Positions 34,501-43,387 are shown, numbered from the stretch's first letter. The stretch: 64,000 nt of DNA from Ditylenchus dipsaci (GCA_004194705.1 SADC01000916.1:62001-126000); one strand, 5' to 3'. The notes: generated by a model not told the origin, from the letters alone. Program-made: numbers and translations.

Positions 34501-37500
34501 ATCAATCAAGTCCGCTTTTTTAACTACATAAAGCCAAGTAGACTACCCCAAAAGCAATCAACAAAGCAATTAGAAGACAAAAAAGACATTAAAAAGTTAA
34601 AATTGGTTGGAAAATGTGTTTGAATATCGGGTTTGGTCGAAACTACGGTAAAAGTACGATTCAAAACCAATCTGGTTTAAGACAGTCAATTAACCACTTT
34701 TCACCTAACTTTTTGAATTTTCGAGCATTTTCGGACACTTATTTAAAAAAAGGGCATGGTTACCTGTTACAAATTTTGTCCCCGCCAATTCAAAAACTTT
34801 TTCCGAATCATTCAACTTCTTTTCGGATTTTTCATCTTTTTTTTATTTTTTTTTAATTTTTTTTATTGAAACTGATTTGTCAGCCCAGTCAAATTTTGCA
34901 AATATTAATAATTCACCATTAAGACCCAGTTTTTTTGATTTTGCGCCACCCTTTTTTGAAAAATGTCAACGAAAATACCAATATGTATTCCTAAATAATT
35001 AGAAAGAAATTTCAAAAAAATTTAATTTAAAATTTGTAGATTTTGTAAAAAAATTCCACAAAGCTGAGGTAGACAAGTGTCTCGAACGACGAATCGAAGT
35101 GTCTAATCGACCGTGCCGAATCATACCTGTCTCGAATCGAGCTTTGTCCGAATTTGCTTGATTTGTTTTGAATTTATTTTAGAGCTTGCGAAAAATGAAA
35201 CATAGCATGAATCAGCCATAAATTTCAAATGGTTTTGATAGCGCAGTGGACTGTGTTTAGCTTTTGAGTAAATAATGTCGAGGGTTCGAATCCACATGCT
35301 AACATTCAAATTTAATTTGGCCTTACTTAATGTCTTTAGCTCATAAATCGCTTTAGTCATTCATGCAGGCCAAAAATCAATAGAAAGGGTAAGTTGGTTG
35401 CTGGGACTTAATTTCCAGTTGCTGGCAGGAACCTTCCTACATTTTTGAAATTTTAATTTTTTTGAAAATCCTTCAAAATTTTGAAGAAGGGGTATATCCT
35501 TCACAGTGAAATCTTAATAAAATTTAATTCCTTAAGTTCTACCCTCCACTAGGGCAGTCATTTTTTATACCCCGATTTTCGGTCTTTTTTGCCAAAATTG
35601 ATCCATTAGTCTAATCTTAATGAATTTTAAAAAATTTTGATTCTGTAATTTTTGTAAATTACTTTAATTTCGCCAACAAAAACTACATTCCGATATAAAA
35701 TCACGTTCTTTTCAAAAAAGGTTGGCTTTCTATCATGGACTGTATTATCTAATGGGAAAAGTGTTGTCATTTGCAGAAAAAACTCTGAAAATTGAAATCC
35801 CTACGATTTCCGGACCAGACTAATGAATCGATTTAAACAATGTAATCCGAAGATCGGGGCAAAAAATGTTGGACTCAGATGAGGGTCTGAATTTATTTAA
35901 AAAAAATACTATTTTCGGACTGCAGCTAATAAGTATAACTAATTCCAGTTAATTCAATTTTTTCAGAAAAATATGAAATAAGACCAAAATTAACATCAAG
36001 AAAAACTTTTAAGCTTCTTATCCTGGTGCTAATCAACCAAAAATAGAATTAGTAGTACAAATATACTGCCTCTTACAAGTAACAATAGTGGTGTAGTGGA
36101 TTACGTGTTTTGCATTCCGAAATATACACTAGAGTTCGAGTCCGCCTAGCGGTCCAACCGATTGGCAAGTTGTTTTCCAAAGCTTGCTTTATCTCGTGGA
36201 CCAAAAATCATAGACCGCAACTCAGTGTCTTGAATCCTTCTAACTGTGAGGTTTTAAGTTTATGGTGTGGTCACATTTTTATTTTCCCCAAAAAACGCAA
36301 GCCAACCTAGAGAGTGAACAAGGCGATCCAGGTGATTGAGGAGTGGTTGTGTTGATAGACCATCGCTTGTCTAACCAGGTAGGTGCCATTGAAGAGACGT
36401 TGCTCATCACTGAAAATACGGGTTTATTGGTGTGGAAATAGAATACTCAAATAACGTAAAAGTATTTTAGAAGCAAACTTTTTTTCTGACTTTTTTCATA
36501 GTTTCACTTTTTTGAGCTTCATTTTTCAAATATGTTGCAATAAATAATGCCTCATTAAAAACTAGAATCGAAGGGCTACCTGAGTCAAAGTGGTATACTC
36601 GACGATTACCTTAGCCATCAGCCGGCTCACTTGGAATTTTTTTCAGCCTCAACCGTCAGCCGGATCAAAAATTTTCAGACCTCAGCCTTCAACCGGCTGA
36701 GGTCTGAAAATTTTCGTCTGCTGTTAGCTGGGTATGTATTTTTACTGAAGCCGTCAGCCTCAGCCAGCTGATGACTGAGTTTGAACTCAGCTGGCTGAAG
36801 ATACCAGCCTGTACCTGATGGCCTTATCATTTTGAAAAAGAAGCTCATATCTGTCCTTTCAATTCTACAAAGAAGATGGCATACTGTATTTCTTCTAATA
36901 AGAGCCAATGGGCGCTTATTTTTCAAACCCACGAAAATCTGAAAAATTTGAGGTCGATCTCAAGATTTTTGGGTGAAATTGTATTATGTAAAAAATGGTA
37001 TCGGTAGAGCTCGTGGGAGATAAGAAAATGCATTAAGCAGCGTTGAAAAATATTTCTCTCGGCTGAGATATAGGTCTTCAAAGTTGAGGTTGGGCGCTTA
37101 TTAGAGGAAATACGTTGAAAAATACATGAAATTTTTCCCAAAGCTCGAGAAAATTGCGCAAAGGTTTCAACTTTTAGTTAATAACCAACACTTGAGAAAT
37201 TGTAGTTCTGTAAAGGAATGATTAAATGACCCTCCTATTTTTTCCTAGTAGATTTTAGGGAAAAGTTAAGATAAATAAAATTGTAAAGACTTGAGCCGAT
37301 ACGACATAATTAAATGACAAAAAGCAATTTAGTAAAATTTTAAATAATTAAACAGCCTGAAAAGAATTTCTTAGACAAAATTATTGAGGTAATAAAGAGT
37401 CAAAAAACTTGTGAGCCAAACAAATGAAGGATGTGTATTTATTATGTGCTAATTTGGATAGGATTCGAAGCCAAATCAACATAATGAACCAAAATGTTTG

Positions 37501-40500
37501 CTTCTTTGCCTTAGCCTTTGGACTTTTCCAAGCCAAATTAACAAAGCTAATAAAAAAGGCTAACGGGCTGGGAAAATAGGAAAAATAGATCTGTTTTTTG
37601 AGTATGGAGATTAGTTGAAAAACAAAAAACATGTTTAAAAAATATTTAAAAGGGCACGGCTTAAATTGAATTGCAGCGGTAAAACTGTGAATTTTAACGG
37701 TAAATTAATTTTTTTCAACGGTATTTTCAAATTTGCCATAAAACAATGAAATCCAACGGTAAATTTGTGAAATTCAGCGGTAAATTTATCGTAATGTCAA
37801 CTTTACAGTCCTTTGCCTCATAGAAATGAGCCCTTTGACCGACTTGAGATTGCATCTGAAATAGTGCTAAAGTTATTTCTGCCTGAACAATTCACAAACA
37901 TTGATATACAATAAGGCAACGGACTGTAAAGTTGACATTACGATAAATTTACCGCTGAATTTCACAAATTTACCGTTGGATTTCATTGTTTTATGGCAAA
38001 TTTGAAAATACCGTTGAAAAAAATTAATTTACCGTTGAAATTCACAGTTTTACCGCTGCATTTCACTTACAGCCAAAGGGCACATCCATGCTCGTCAACG
38101 CAAAACCCATAATTTCGAATTAACGAGGACGAGTTTTTGATTGCAGGCTAAAAATTTTAATTTGAGAATTTCAAAAAATTAAGACTCGAGTTTTAATTTT
38201 GTGAGCAGATAGCCAAAGACTGCAGTTGAACCTGGCTATAGTGCGCCCTTCGCTGTAGTGCGCACTCGGGTCAGTCTTGGAGGTGCGCACTATAGCCAGG
38301 TTCAACTCTAATTCAACGAGAAAAAATCATTTTTCTAATTTTCTCAAAAGTCTAGTCCTTTTATTTCAAAAAGCCAATTCTGGTTAAAAAAATGTAATAC
38401 TTGTAGAAGCCCACCAAATGTAGACAAAGAACAGACAGGCTTTTTAATAAAAGTAAGAAAATGAAAGATTTTTGGCTTATTCCTTTTTGAGCCTTTTTAC
38501 TTGTTGAGCTTCCCCCTCCCAGGCTCCCAAATTAGTAGTAGTAAGAGTATTTTGAAGTAGCTGGGCGTCAAAGAGGATTTCTGGCAGAAAACACATTAAA
38601 TCTAATGGCTTGCCTGCTTTCAACAACCCCCTCAGGGAAGCTCAGGGATTAGTGTGATTTACATTTTTGTGCATTCGGTTCCACAAAAGCTTTTAAAATA
38701 AAAATATTTTTTTTGCTAATTTATCATTTATTAGGCTGTCTGCAAAAAACTGCAAAATTGAGAAAAAAAATTCGGGTGCTGTATGATCATTAATCCGCCT
38801 GAGCCGTTTATCATCAATTTTTTCATACCTATCACTTGGAAATGGCCATAACTTTTATTTTTTTATATTTTTTTGCTGATGGTATCATCTTATAGCTAAG
38901 AAGCAGGGCTACCAAATAAACCATTCATTGAGAGGTAATCCTTTTTTCTGGGCCAGATATACTTTTGGGGACAGATCGGTTTGGGCACATATACTTTTTT
39001 GAAACAAATTTGTTTTTGTGGGGCGAATTTTTCTTTTTTTGAGACAATTTTTTTTTCCAGAAAAGTTCTTTAGAAAAAGGTGAATTTGTACCAAAAAGAG
39101 AAAATTTGCCCCATAAACAATAAATTTGCTCCAAAAGTAAATTTGACCCAAAAAAGTATTTCTGCCCCAAAAAGAAGTATATTTGACCCAGAAAAAAGGA
39201 TTACCCTTCATTGAGTAAATATTAAAAATGGCGATTAAAATTAGAGAAACTGCAGTCTGGAGCTTCAGTCAGATCTACGCCGCGGGTGTCTGACTCCAGA
39301 GTGCTTATCTGCTCGATTTTATAAAAAAAATACAAATAATATTCACTCAATATAGCCCTGTTTCTTAGCTGCAGGCTGACTAACAGCAATTTTTTACAAA
39401 AAATAACAGTTATAGCTATTCCCCAGTGAGGGAACAAAAAAAATCACCCTAATCGAGGACTTGGAACTCAGAATTTTAAATAAAGAAAATTCAGTCGAAA
39501 AATGGCAATTTTCGCCCGTTCTTATTGGTTTTGAGCACTGAAAATGTAGATTTTGACGTAAAACCTCGAAAATTCTAAGGTTTAAATAAAAGACAAATAT
39601 TTATATAAAGCTTTAATCTCTTTCTAAGAAGACATCACAATATAGGCCTGAGAACTTGTTTACTGGTAAAAAAATTCCATTTTCCTGTTTTTTTAATATC
39701 ACTTTTTATCTAATAAACACCCGGAACGTTTATTTTTTAATTTCCTTCCGAAGAGTCGGGGGGGGGATGCTTTGGTTAATTATAGATGAGAGGGGTTGCT
39801 AATTCGAAAAATGTATTAAAATAAACCTACTTGAAGGTGCTCGGTCCGCACTGCCACATGATGACACACTGATCCTAATCTGTGGCAATTTTCCACTTTT
39901 ATCGGCAACTCTAAAGTTTCAATTTGCTTTTTAAAAAATATTTGTGGATTTAAAAAAGTAATATTTCATCCTACAAAGCGCGAAGTGTCTTTTTGGTGAA
40001 ACAAAAGGAATGGCGAAAGCCAAAAATTGTAGGCTCCAATAAAGTAATTTGCTAAAATTCTCTGGGACTGACTAACAATATGTTACATTAACTTTTGGTC
40101 TCAGGCTGTGGCGAATAGAATGAGAAATACTTCTGTATAGATTCTTTGGAAAACTTTCATGGCTTAGCTAAATGTAGCGAAAATTTTTCGAATTTAAAAT
40201 ATATCTAGCCAAAAGAGGTAGCACAGTCAAATCTTGACTTAACGGCCGTCACCTCGAGTTCGTTTCCGCCTAGTGTCCGACGCCTTTTTTACCCCAATTT
40301 CGAAAGGCTTTTGCTAATTCTGTTTGGAAAATCTTATCTCAAATACCATAAGGATTCCGATTTCGCCCATTGTTTTTAAAAAATGTTAAAATTTTCGACA
40401 GCAAATTTCGATTCTCTTGGTAAAAACTCCTTTTTTGCTGTTAATTTTTTTGCCGCAAATTTTCTCTCGCTGTAAAACGACTTTTCACGGCAAAATAAAA

Positions 40501-41564
40501 TAGGTGTTCTGGCAGAAAAAAAGTATTTAGCGACAAATGAAGTTATCTTTCAGGCTTATTTACAGCAAAAAAGATATTCCTACGGCAATTTTTTTTGCGG
40601 CAAAAAAGTCTTTTTACGGCAAAACAAAGTTTGCGCATTAAAAAGAGGGTGAAACTTATTTGAAAAAATAGCAGAAAGCCGAAAAAAATTACAACCAGCA
40701 AGGGAGTCTTGAGAGATTTTTTTTCACTCGTCCACGGGGGTTTGGGCAGTATGCGCCTTTGAATCAAACCCGTTAAGATCTCGGTATGGTAGGCAAAAAT
40801 TTGGCATAAAAAGGCTATTAAAGTTTTAGAATTTGAAGGAAGGCTTTATATAAGAGGTCACAGGTTTGAATACCACTGGGTGCACACCTTATTTTTTACT
40901 CTAATTTTTTAATTTTTCTTGCTCTCATAATTTTGCAGGATAGCTAAGAGGCTGAGGATCATTTTCACACCAAACTTTGTGAATAAAAGCGGGTAAAAAT
41001 AGGGGGTACACCCAGTGGTATTCGAACCTGTAACCTAATTCATGCGAATATAGACCCCTATTCAAATTCCAATTTTAAATCCGAGATCTCATAAGTTTTG
41101 ATTTAGAATCGCAATTATGGCTATCCAATTAAACCAAACTACTCTGAGCGAGTGAAAAACAAGCTCACCAGGCTCCCTTGTCAGAAAAAAATGAAGGCCA
41201 AAAATACCAACCAATAATTTTACGTTGAAATGTTCTGAAGCGATTAGTGGCCAAAGAGTCTAGGTTGGCTGAGCCAAGGGTGGGTTCCTGCTTTCCTCCA
41301 GGCCCTCCAGTCAAGGACAGGTGTTTGGTGGTGTAGAAGTAAGGTTTGCGCCAACAACAACAACAACAGCAAACACAGTGGGCCAGACGGCTAAGGCAAC
41401 TACAACTTCTGTTTGTACTAAGGTGGTTTACAGGCGGGTGGAGCGGACGTTTAGCCCTGTAGTATTTGTAGAGCAGCAGAGAAAGCAGGAGCAAGGCAAA
41501 TATAAGTGAAATTAAACTGATCAGTATAAATTTGGGATGCACCGGCCAAGAGGTGTCTGTGGAA
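22423..41564 (-). CDS. Synaptotagmin family gene (TM anchor, linker, C2A, C2B), multi-exon
   Basis: Whole-gene entry; exons are listed separately. Synaptotagmins are vesicle membrane proteins whose two C2 domains bind phospholipid, often with Ca2+, in regulated exocytosis. Exons in transcript order: 41564-41208 (transmembrane segment and cysteine cluster), 26382-26067 (linker), 24674-24518 and 24360-24075 (C2A), 24019-23900, 23086-22903, 22854-22538 and 22506-22423 (C2B). Most boundaries are GT/AG with phases that join once one-base indels are allowed. The 5' exon with the start codon was not found. C2B keeps the five loop aspartates expected of a Ca2+ site; C2A appears to have lost one. The subtype cannot be assigned by eye. 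Several exons carry single-base frame breaks, so it is either active with assembly errors or a recent pseudogene. Confidence 0.85.
22538..22854 (-). CDS. Synaptotagmin exon: C2B loop 3, strand 7 and a long insertion
   Basis: Acceptor CCAATTCAG. Reads IGRDDLLGCCVLG (loop 3 with its last aspartate, then strand 7), then shifts frame near 22815 and stays open for about 90 residues: basic HPKYNKRRQ, Pro-rich VIILPPSPVPKNPEEEDQ and Asn/Ala-rich SLNGANGLGNPALAAAI, ending GEKTRWLENI, which resembles the C2B helix before the last strand. Donor AAG/GTAGTG gives a 31-nt intron; GTGGCT upstream would give 49 nt. Neither phase joins cleanly to the last exon, so another indel is likely. Confidence 0.65.
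22903..23086 (-). CDS. Synaptotagmin exon: C2B core
   Basis: Acceptor TTAATTAAG; the split codon completes Asp, giving DPYVRIEQILGSVGQRKRV, KLRKTSIKRANLNPVYHE, CLEFDLPVDQIGETNLLVQV and MDWDR at an AG/GTGCGT donor. No indel is needed: 184 nt fits both junction phases. The basic strand (RKRVKLRK) matches the C2B polybasic patch, LNPVYHE matches the family LNP.YNE, and MDWDR begins Ca2+ loop 3. This is the cleanest exon of the gene. Confidence 0.9.
23572..23780. repeat. Hairpin repeat in a synaptotagmin intron
   Basis: TTTGGGCGCC repeats around an inner inverted repeat (ATTTCTCAAATAATTCG / CGCATTATTTGAGAAAT). Confidence 0.7.
23900..24019 (-). CDS. Synaptotagmin exon: C2A-C2B junction and C2B loop 1
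   Basis: TTTACAG acceptor. Reads EKNDFGDLLLYLAYSPAFKK LYVTV, then after one missing base SKAYNLRPMDITGAS, ending in phase 1 at G/GTCAGT. The pattern EK.DFG.LL.SL.Y.P matches the C2B start of synaptotagmins, and MDITGAS leads into the next exon's DPYV. The exon is 120 nt; phase requires 121, consistent with a one-base deletion near 23958. Both loop-1 aspartates are present across the junction. Confidence 0.82.
24075..24360 (-). CDS. Synaptotagmin exon: C2A core
   Basis: Acceptor AATTTTAG, then DGAPDPYIKMY (calcium-loop 1 signature DPY.K), LPERRHHCKTRIFKK, FNEMFSFDVPYAQLANRMLQ and FTVYDFDRFTRHGLIG, ending LYHWTEYTMQIVGSQ at a CAG/GTAGAT donor. This is an almost complete C2A. One extra T in the TTTT run near 24330 shifts the frame between IKMY and LPERR; the exon is 286 nt where 285 is expected. 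In loop 3 the third acidic residue usual in Ca2+-binding C2A (RHD) is glycine here (RHG). An upstream methionine in a second frame is not a start. Confidence 0.85.
24518..24674 (-). CDS. Synaptotagmin exon: start of C2A
   Basis: TTTGCAG acceptor and CAG/GTATAC donor. The 3' half reads GSLTFQVRYDFIHRVLMLHV then MRATHLPSQ, the first strands of a synaptotagmin C2A domain (compare the family pattern G.L.F.L.YD...L.V.I..A..L). The 5' half is open in another frame (EIDNGQFYTMNSASTRRLVV). One extra base near 24611 explains the break: the exon is 157 nt, one more than a multiple of three, while both junctions need phase 0. Confidence 0.8.
24939..25240. repeat. Fold-back, AATTGTTGCCCTAAAGTCTG ends
   Basis: Inverse end CAGACTTTAGGGGCAACAAT. 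Arms contain repeated AGGGGCAATATTTCAG and inverse units. Confidence 0.75.
25431..25505 (-). repeat. tRNA-like sequence
   Basis: Minus strand reads GAGTGGTAAAGCAGCGGCG (A-box region) and GTCGTCGGTTCGATTCCCG (B box). It resembles the plus-strand sequence at 27073-27144. Cloverleaf pairing is imperfect, so a tRNA-derived repeat is likelier than a functional tRNA. Confidence 0.5.
26067..26382 (-). CDS. Synaptotagmin linker exon (Ser/Thr/Asn-rich)
   Basis: TTTTTTCAG acceptor, open frame beginning AFKEPLLRTGSDNSEK, then a Ser/Thr/Asn/Gly-rich, low-hydrophobicity stretch ending LGDGNQLEDDR at an AGG/GTAGGT donor in phase 0. It fits a disordered linker between membrane anchor and C2A. It lies between the transmembrane exon and the C2A exons on the same strand. 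There is no recognisable domain, so membership in the gene is inferred from position, phase and codon-like composition. Confidence 0.6.
26526..26598 (-). tRNA. tRNA-Lys (anticodon TTT)
   Basis: Reverse complement folds as a standard cloverleaf: acceptor GCCTGAT/ATCAGGC, D arm TAGCTCAGTTTGGTAGAGC, anticodon loop CTTTTAA, T arm AGGGGTTCGAGCCCCCT. A T run follows on the coding strand (Pol III terminator). It lies in the large intron of the synaptotagmin gene, same strand. Confidence 0.93.
26690..26955. mobile_element. tRNA-headed palindrome, family C (diverged)
   Basis: Right arm has a minus-strand tRNA-like sequence (26878-26953; B box GGTTCGACCCC, A-box region TGGCGCAGTGGATAAGC); left arm is a weaker mirror (GGTAAGCGTTCGTG). 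The centre shares TCACTGATTCCAAATCTG with family B centres. Confidence 0.65.
27073..27144 (+). repeat. tRNA-like sequence
   Basis: GGGTGACCTATTGGTAAAGC, then GTCGTCGGTTCGATTCCC, with a T run after. Similar in both boxes to 25431-25505 in opposite orientation. Confidence 0.5.
27321..27689. mobile_element. tRNA-headed palindrome, family B, copy 3
   Basis: Ends TTAAAGGGGGGGAGAGG and the inverse. Left arm: TGGCGCAGTGCGTAAGTGC (A box) and GGTTCAATCCC (B box); right arm carries the inverse of both. It lies in the large synaptotagmin intron. Confidence 0.85.
28250..28569. mobile_element. hAT-like MITE, 320 bp
   Basis: CAGGCATGCGCATTGC and GCAATGCCCG ends, flanked by 8-bp GTTCAAAC (28242-28249, 28570-28577). 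GC-rich GGCCGGGCC ends, AT-rich tandem TTGACTATGAAAA centre. Confidence 0.75.
28799..29016. repeat. Imperfect fold-back
   Basis: GTGCGTTTGGCGGTTTTCGT and CGCCCATTTTGGCGTTCTG against right-hand inverse AACGCCAAAAATTGACGC. Confidence 0.6.
29728..29946. repeat. Fold-back, CTTGTAGCTAAGAAGCAGAG arms
   Basis: Inverse GCTCTGTAGCTTAGCTACAA on the right; TAGCTAAGAAGCAGGGCTAC recurs at 38893 and, inverted, near 39350. Confidence 0.65.
30447..30623. mobile_element. Tc1/pogo-like MITE, 177 bp
   Basis: TA/CAGTCGAGTCTCGATTTAAC and inverse/TA; internal repeats of GGGTACGTTAAATCGA. Confidence 0.85.
30692..30780. repeat. GC-core MITE, partial copy
   Basis: GATCATGAGTCTTGCTCGGA and ACTCTCAAGCCCCCTGA only. 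Confidence 0.55.
31118..31322 (-). pseudogene. hAT transposase, C-terminal exon
   Basis: After a CTTATTGTAG acceptor the frame reads LDVEIDSKLTFIKHNLLLEH and an acidic tail (EESEQEMEATEG-like residues) to a stop at 31118. It completes the hAT dimerisation motif RNRL across a 50-nt intron (31323-31372) whose phase is 2 on both sides. It belongs to the 956-bp element 30960-31915. Confidence 0.65.
31374..31627 (-). pseudogene. hAT transposase, dimerisation-domain exon
   Basis: Reads LGQWRGRTGKFAEGQQKFAW, DALEATPPVDGLTFWTGFYS and VLSVIYKALRIL, then with one frame shift NCCSTERNWSLRGAIHTKVR NR at a CG/GTAAAT donor. G.G.F....W..........FW followed by A..IL....ST ER..S..G.IH.K.RNRL is the hAT C-terminal (hATC) pattern. 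The upstream boundary is uncertain. The frame break may be decay or an assembly indel. Confidence 0.65.
31668..31850 (-). pseudogene. hAT transposase, upstream exon fragment
   Basis: Open frame ALARRKKACKKITYLIDLLE, EDLTEEEVQAAMELLANKIL and KNPAFITKENQ to a CAG/GTGCCT donor. The charged helical sequence directly precedes the hAT dimerisation exon. The catalytic core that should separate N-terminus and dimerisation domain is far too short, so the element is internally deleted and non-autonomous. The 5' boundary is not resolved. Confidence 0.45.
32499..32690. mobile_element. TTAA-flanked hairpin element, copy 1
   Basis: TTAA/AGGGCCATTGCCGTCCCCGA ... inverse/TTAA. Arms of about 85 bp are nearly perfect. 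Confidence 0.85.
33214..33250 (-). repeat. Family D tRNA-like arm, single
   Basis: GGTTACAGGTTCGAATACC on the minus strand followed by AGTGGGTGCACACCC. Confidence 0.5.
33460..33591. mobile_element. CCGTATT MITE, copy 1
   Basis: TA/CCGTATTTTCTCTGTTTATT, ends AAAATACGG/TA. Confidence 0.8.
33628..33700 (-). tRNA. tRNA-Lys (anticodon TTT), left member of a divergent pair
   Basis: Identical mature sequence to the copies at 26526 and 33836. Its 3' flank on the coding strand reads TATCTTTTTGC, a Pol III terminator. Together with the plus-strand copy it forms a long inverted repeat whose similarity extends beyond both tRNA ends. Confidence 0.93.
33836..33908 (+). tRNA. tRNA-Lys (anticodon TTT), right member of a divergent pair
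   Basis: Full cloverleaf with intact A box (TAGCTCAGTTTGG) and B box (GGTTCGAGCCC), anticodon TTT and a TTTTT terminator just downstream. The gene is transcribed away from its inverted partner; the 135-bp spacer is itself partly palindromic (TACATAATCT versus AGATTATGTA). Confidence 0.93.
34000..35120. other. AT-rich, no gene
   Basis: Intronic to the synaptotagmin gene; homopolymer-rich, no repeat or coding signal recognised. Confidence 0.5.
35231..35301 (+). repeat. tRNA-like sequence
   Basis: TTTTGATAGCGCAGTGGAC (A box) and GAGGGTTCGAATCC (B box) at tRNA-like spacing; arms do not pair well. Confidence 0.45.
36085..36153 (+). repeat. tRNA-like sequence
   Basis: TAGTGGTGTAGTGGATTACG and AGAGTTCGAGTCC at tRNA-like spacing. 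Confidence 0.45.
36600..36815. repeat. Fold-back with CAGCCGGCTGAGG units
   Basis: Repeated TCAGCCGGCT and TTCAGACCTCAGCC with inverses around 36690. Confidence 0.65.
36884..37114. mobile_element. CCGTATT MITE, copy 2
   Basis: CTGTATTTCTTCTAATAAG end with inverse TTATTAGAGGAAATACG; interior has AGAGCTCGTGGGAG and CTGAGATATAGGTCTTC, shared with other copies. Confidence 0.8.
37658..38074. mobile_element. GGCTGTA fold-back, 9-bp target duplication, copy 2
   Basis: Ends GGCTTAAATTGAATTGCAGC / inverse of GCTGCATTTCACTTACAGCC, flanked by AAAGGGCAC (37649-37657, 38075-38083). Arms of about 155 bp repeat TTTACCG-type units (AACGGTAAATT). Confidence 0.85.
38223..38308. mobile_element. Tc1/pogo-like MITE, 86 bp
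   Basis: CAGTTGAACCTGGCTATAGT with inverse end; central GTGCGCACT repeats. Confidence 0.75.
38933..39208. repeat. Fold-back, AGGTAATCCTTTTTTCTGGG arms
   Basis: Inverse CCCAGAAAAAAGGATTACCC at right; interior repeats of TTTGGGGCA-like units. Confidence 0.75.
39440..40850. other. AT-rich, no gene; one lone Tc1-like end
   Basis: ACAGTCAAATCTTGACTTAA followed by CTCGAGTTCGTTTCCGCC near 40225 is a single element end without visible partner. Otherwise nothing recognised. Confidence 0.45.
40853..41036. mobile_element. Palindrome with B-box-like arms, family D
   Basis: Left GGTCACAGGTTTGAATACC, ACTGGGTGCACACC; right is the inverse (GGTATTCGAACCTGTAACC). Single arms of the same family occur at 33214-33250 (minus) and 61139-61173 (plus). 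No clear A box. Confidence 0.6.
41208..41564 (-). CDS. Synaptotagmin exon: luminal tip, transmembrane helix, Cys-rich juxtamembrane region
   Basis: After a polypyrimidine tract and TTGCAG acceptor the frame reads a short luminal piece (STDTSWPVHPK), a hydrophobic stretch of about 22 residues (ILISLISLIFALLLLSLLLY), basic residues (KYYRAKRP), then a run with six consecutive cysteines (CVCCCCCCWRK). A membrane span followed by a palmitoylatable Cys cluster is typical of synaptotagmin N-termini. No methionine begins the exon, so the start codon lies in an unseen upstream exon. Two donors fit: GTATTT after 41208, which joins in phase to the linker exon, or GTAAAA after 41224, which does not. Assignment to this gene rests on strand, order and architecture. 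Confidence 0.65.
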
Positions 41565-41735
41565 CTGCAATTAAAAAAGTTTAAAAGAGAACAATACAAT
41601 TTACCGAATAAATTCTATTACCGTATTTGCTAAGGGCAATACCTTTTTTGCCGCAAATTTTGCACAAATAATTTTGCGCCAAATTCGCGGCAAAAAAAGT
41701 ATTTTCATTTACTAAATTCAAAATCGGGTATTTTT

Positions 41736-42008
41736 TAGAGTTGTCCAACGGCTAAGTAGCCGACCATTTAGCTGACTATTTAGCCGCCAAATAGCCGAAA
41801 ATAACCGGCAAAATAGCCGGCTATTTGTTTATGTTTGATCGATTGGTGTTAATTATGCCGGAATAAAGCTTGGTTGTATTGAAAATTTTAAATTTTCCAT
41901 ATGTAAAACAAAACTTTTTTTATGTAAATAGCCGATTTTCGGCCATTTTCGGCTATTTAGCCGGCTAAATAGACGAAAAATAAATAGCCGGCTATTTCGA
42001 CAACTCTG
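41736..42008. mobile_element. hAT MITE, 273 bp
   Basis: TAGAGTTGTC ... GACAACTCTG with AAATAGCCGGCTATTT repeats. Target duplication GTATTTTT at 41728-41735; the right copy is split by the CCGTATT MITE. Confidence 0.88.
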
Positions 42009-42011
42009 GTA

Positions 42012-42261
42012 CCGTATTCTCTCTATTAGTTCCACACTCTCTATTAAACCCACACCCCCATTTTCGAAGACCTATATCTCAGCTCATAAAGAGGATTTTG
42101 CAAATCTGTTTTTGCGTTTTCTTAACTCCCACGAGCTCTGCCGATTCCACTTTTAAAATTCGGGTTGGGCACCCAAAAATTTCGAGATCGACCCCGAATT
42201 TTTCCGATTTTCGGACGATTAAAAAATAATCCCACATGTGGAACTATTAGAGAGAATACGG
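42012..42261. mobile_element. CCGTATT MITE, copy 3, inserted in a hAT target duplication
   Basis: TA/CCGTATTCTCTCTATTAG ... AGAGAGAATACGG/TA. Interior: CCTATATCTCAGCTCATAA and CCACGAGCTCTGCCGATT. Confidence 0.9.
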
Positions 42262-42269
42262 TATTTTTG

Positions 42270-43380
42270 ATTCATTTTTCGAAGACTTTTTCAGAGCAAA
42301 CTATCAACCATTTGCAGCTCATCTCACTGACTGAAATTTGAGGCGTAACTTACCTGAGATCAGTTTTTAAAAAGTGGGCTGGAGACACAATTTCAAGAAC
42401 ACAATTTTGCATTTAGAAGATATACAGTTATTTAGGTATACAGTAAATTTTCGTGAGCTTTCCAGGAATTTTGAAATCAGTAGAAGGTGGCCCGAAAAAT
42501 TCACCTGATTTCAAATGCTCATAACTTTTGATTTTGAAATTCTGTTTTAAAGAATTACGGGCAATTTTCATTGATACATAATGTCTTTTGCTTGGTCCCT
42601 CTGTGGTTTGGGCCTTGACCATCCAAAAGGGCGGGGTGTTTATTCGACAATCGGGAAACTCAGAAACCGTCAAAAAAACTCAGAAAAAGCAAAAAAAAGC
42701 TGTAGAAACAGAATTTCGAAATCGCAACACGGCAAAAATTTATAACGTTTAAAATCAGGAGAATATCCACGGCCACCTTGTACATTTGTCACTCTAGAAC
42801 AGTGAAATTTATCAAGGTTACAAGGGGGAAATCCACTGTCATTTTATTTCAAAAACTACCTCACAAAAATAAGCTGGTAGAGTTTGGTAAATGCACTTTC
42901 ATTTGAGTTTGCACTTGCCTCTTCCTGGCCACTATGTTCATCAATAGGCAATGAAGTGAGTGAGTGCTCGAGCACAATGGTCTTGCGTGTTTTTTTGTGG
43001 CGGACTAGGTGGGAGTGGAGCAGAGGAGACTAGTTGATCGACTAGACGCATGTTTTGCAAAGACGTTAAAATATTCATAGCACTAGCCAGCAAATATTAA
43101 TGCAATAGATAATAAATATATGAATATGACCAAATCTGGAGGTCGACTGCTGCAACACATCTTAAGCATACATCTGCAAAATCTAATGAGCTTTTAATTC
43201 CGATTTCCTTATTGTGCCTGGAATCAGCTTCACAACAAGCTGAATCTGGCCTTTGTGCAGAAAAACTTGTATAACGAAAAAAAATCCGAAAAAGACTTTT
43301 TTTTCATCAACACAGCAGCTTGAAAGACTTTTTGTATCTTCAAGATTTTATGTCCTTTTGGGTCGGCATTTTTGTGTATG
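42270..43380. other. No gene seen
   Basis: Upstream of the synaptotagmin membrane exon; short open frames lack splice or family support. The missing first exon could lie here or farther upstream. Confidence 0.4.
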
Positions 43381-43387
43381 GTATGAC

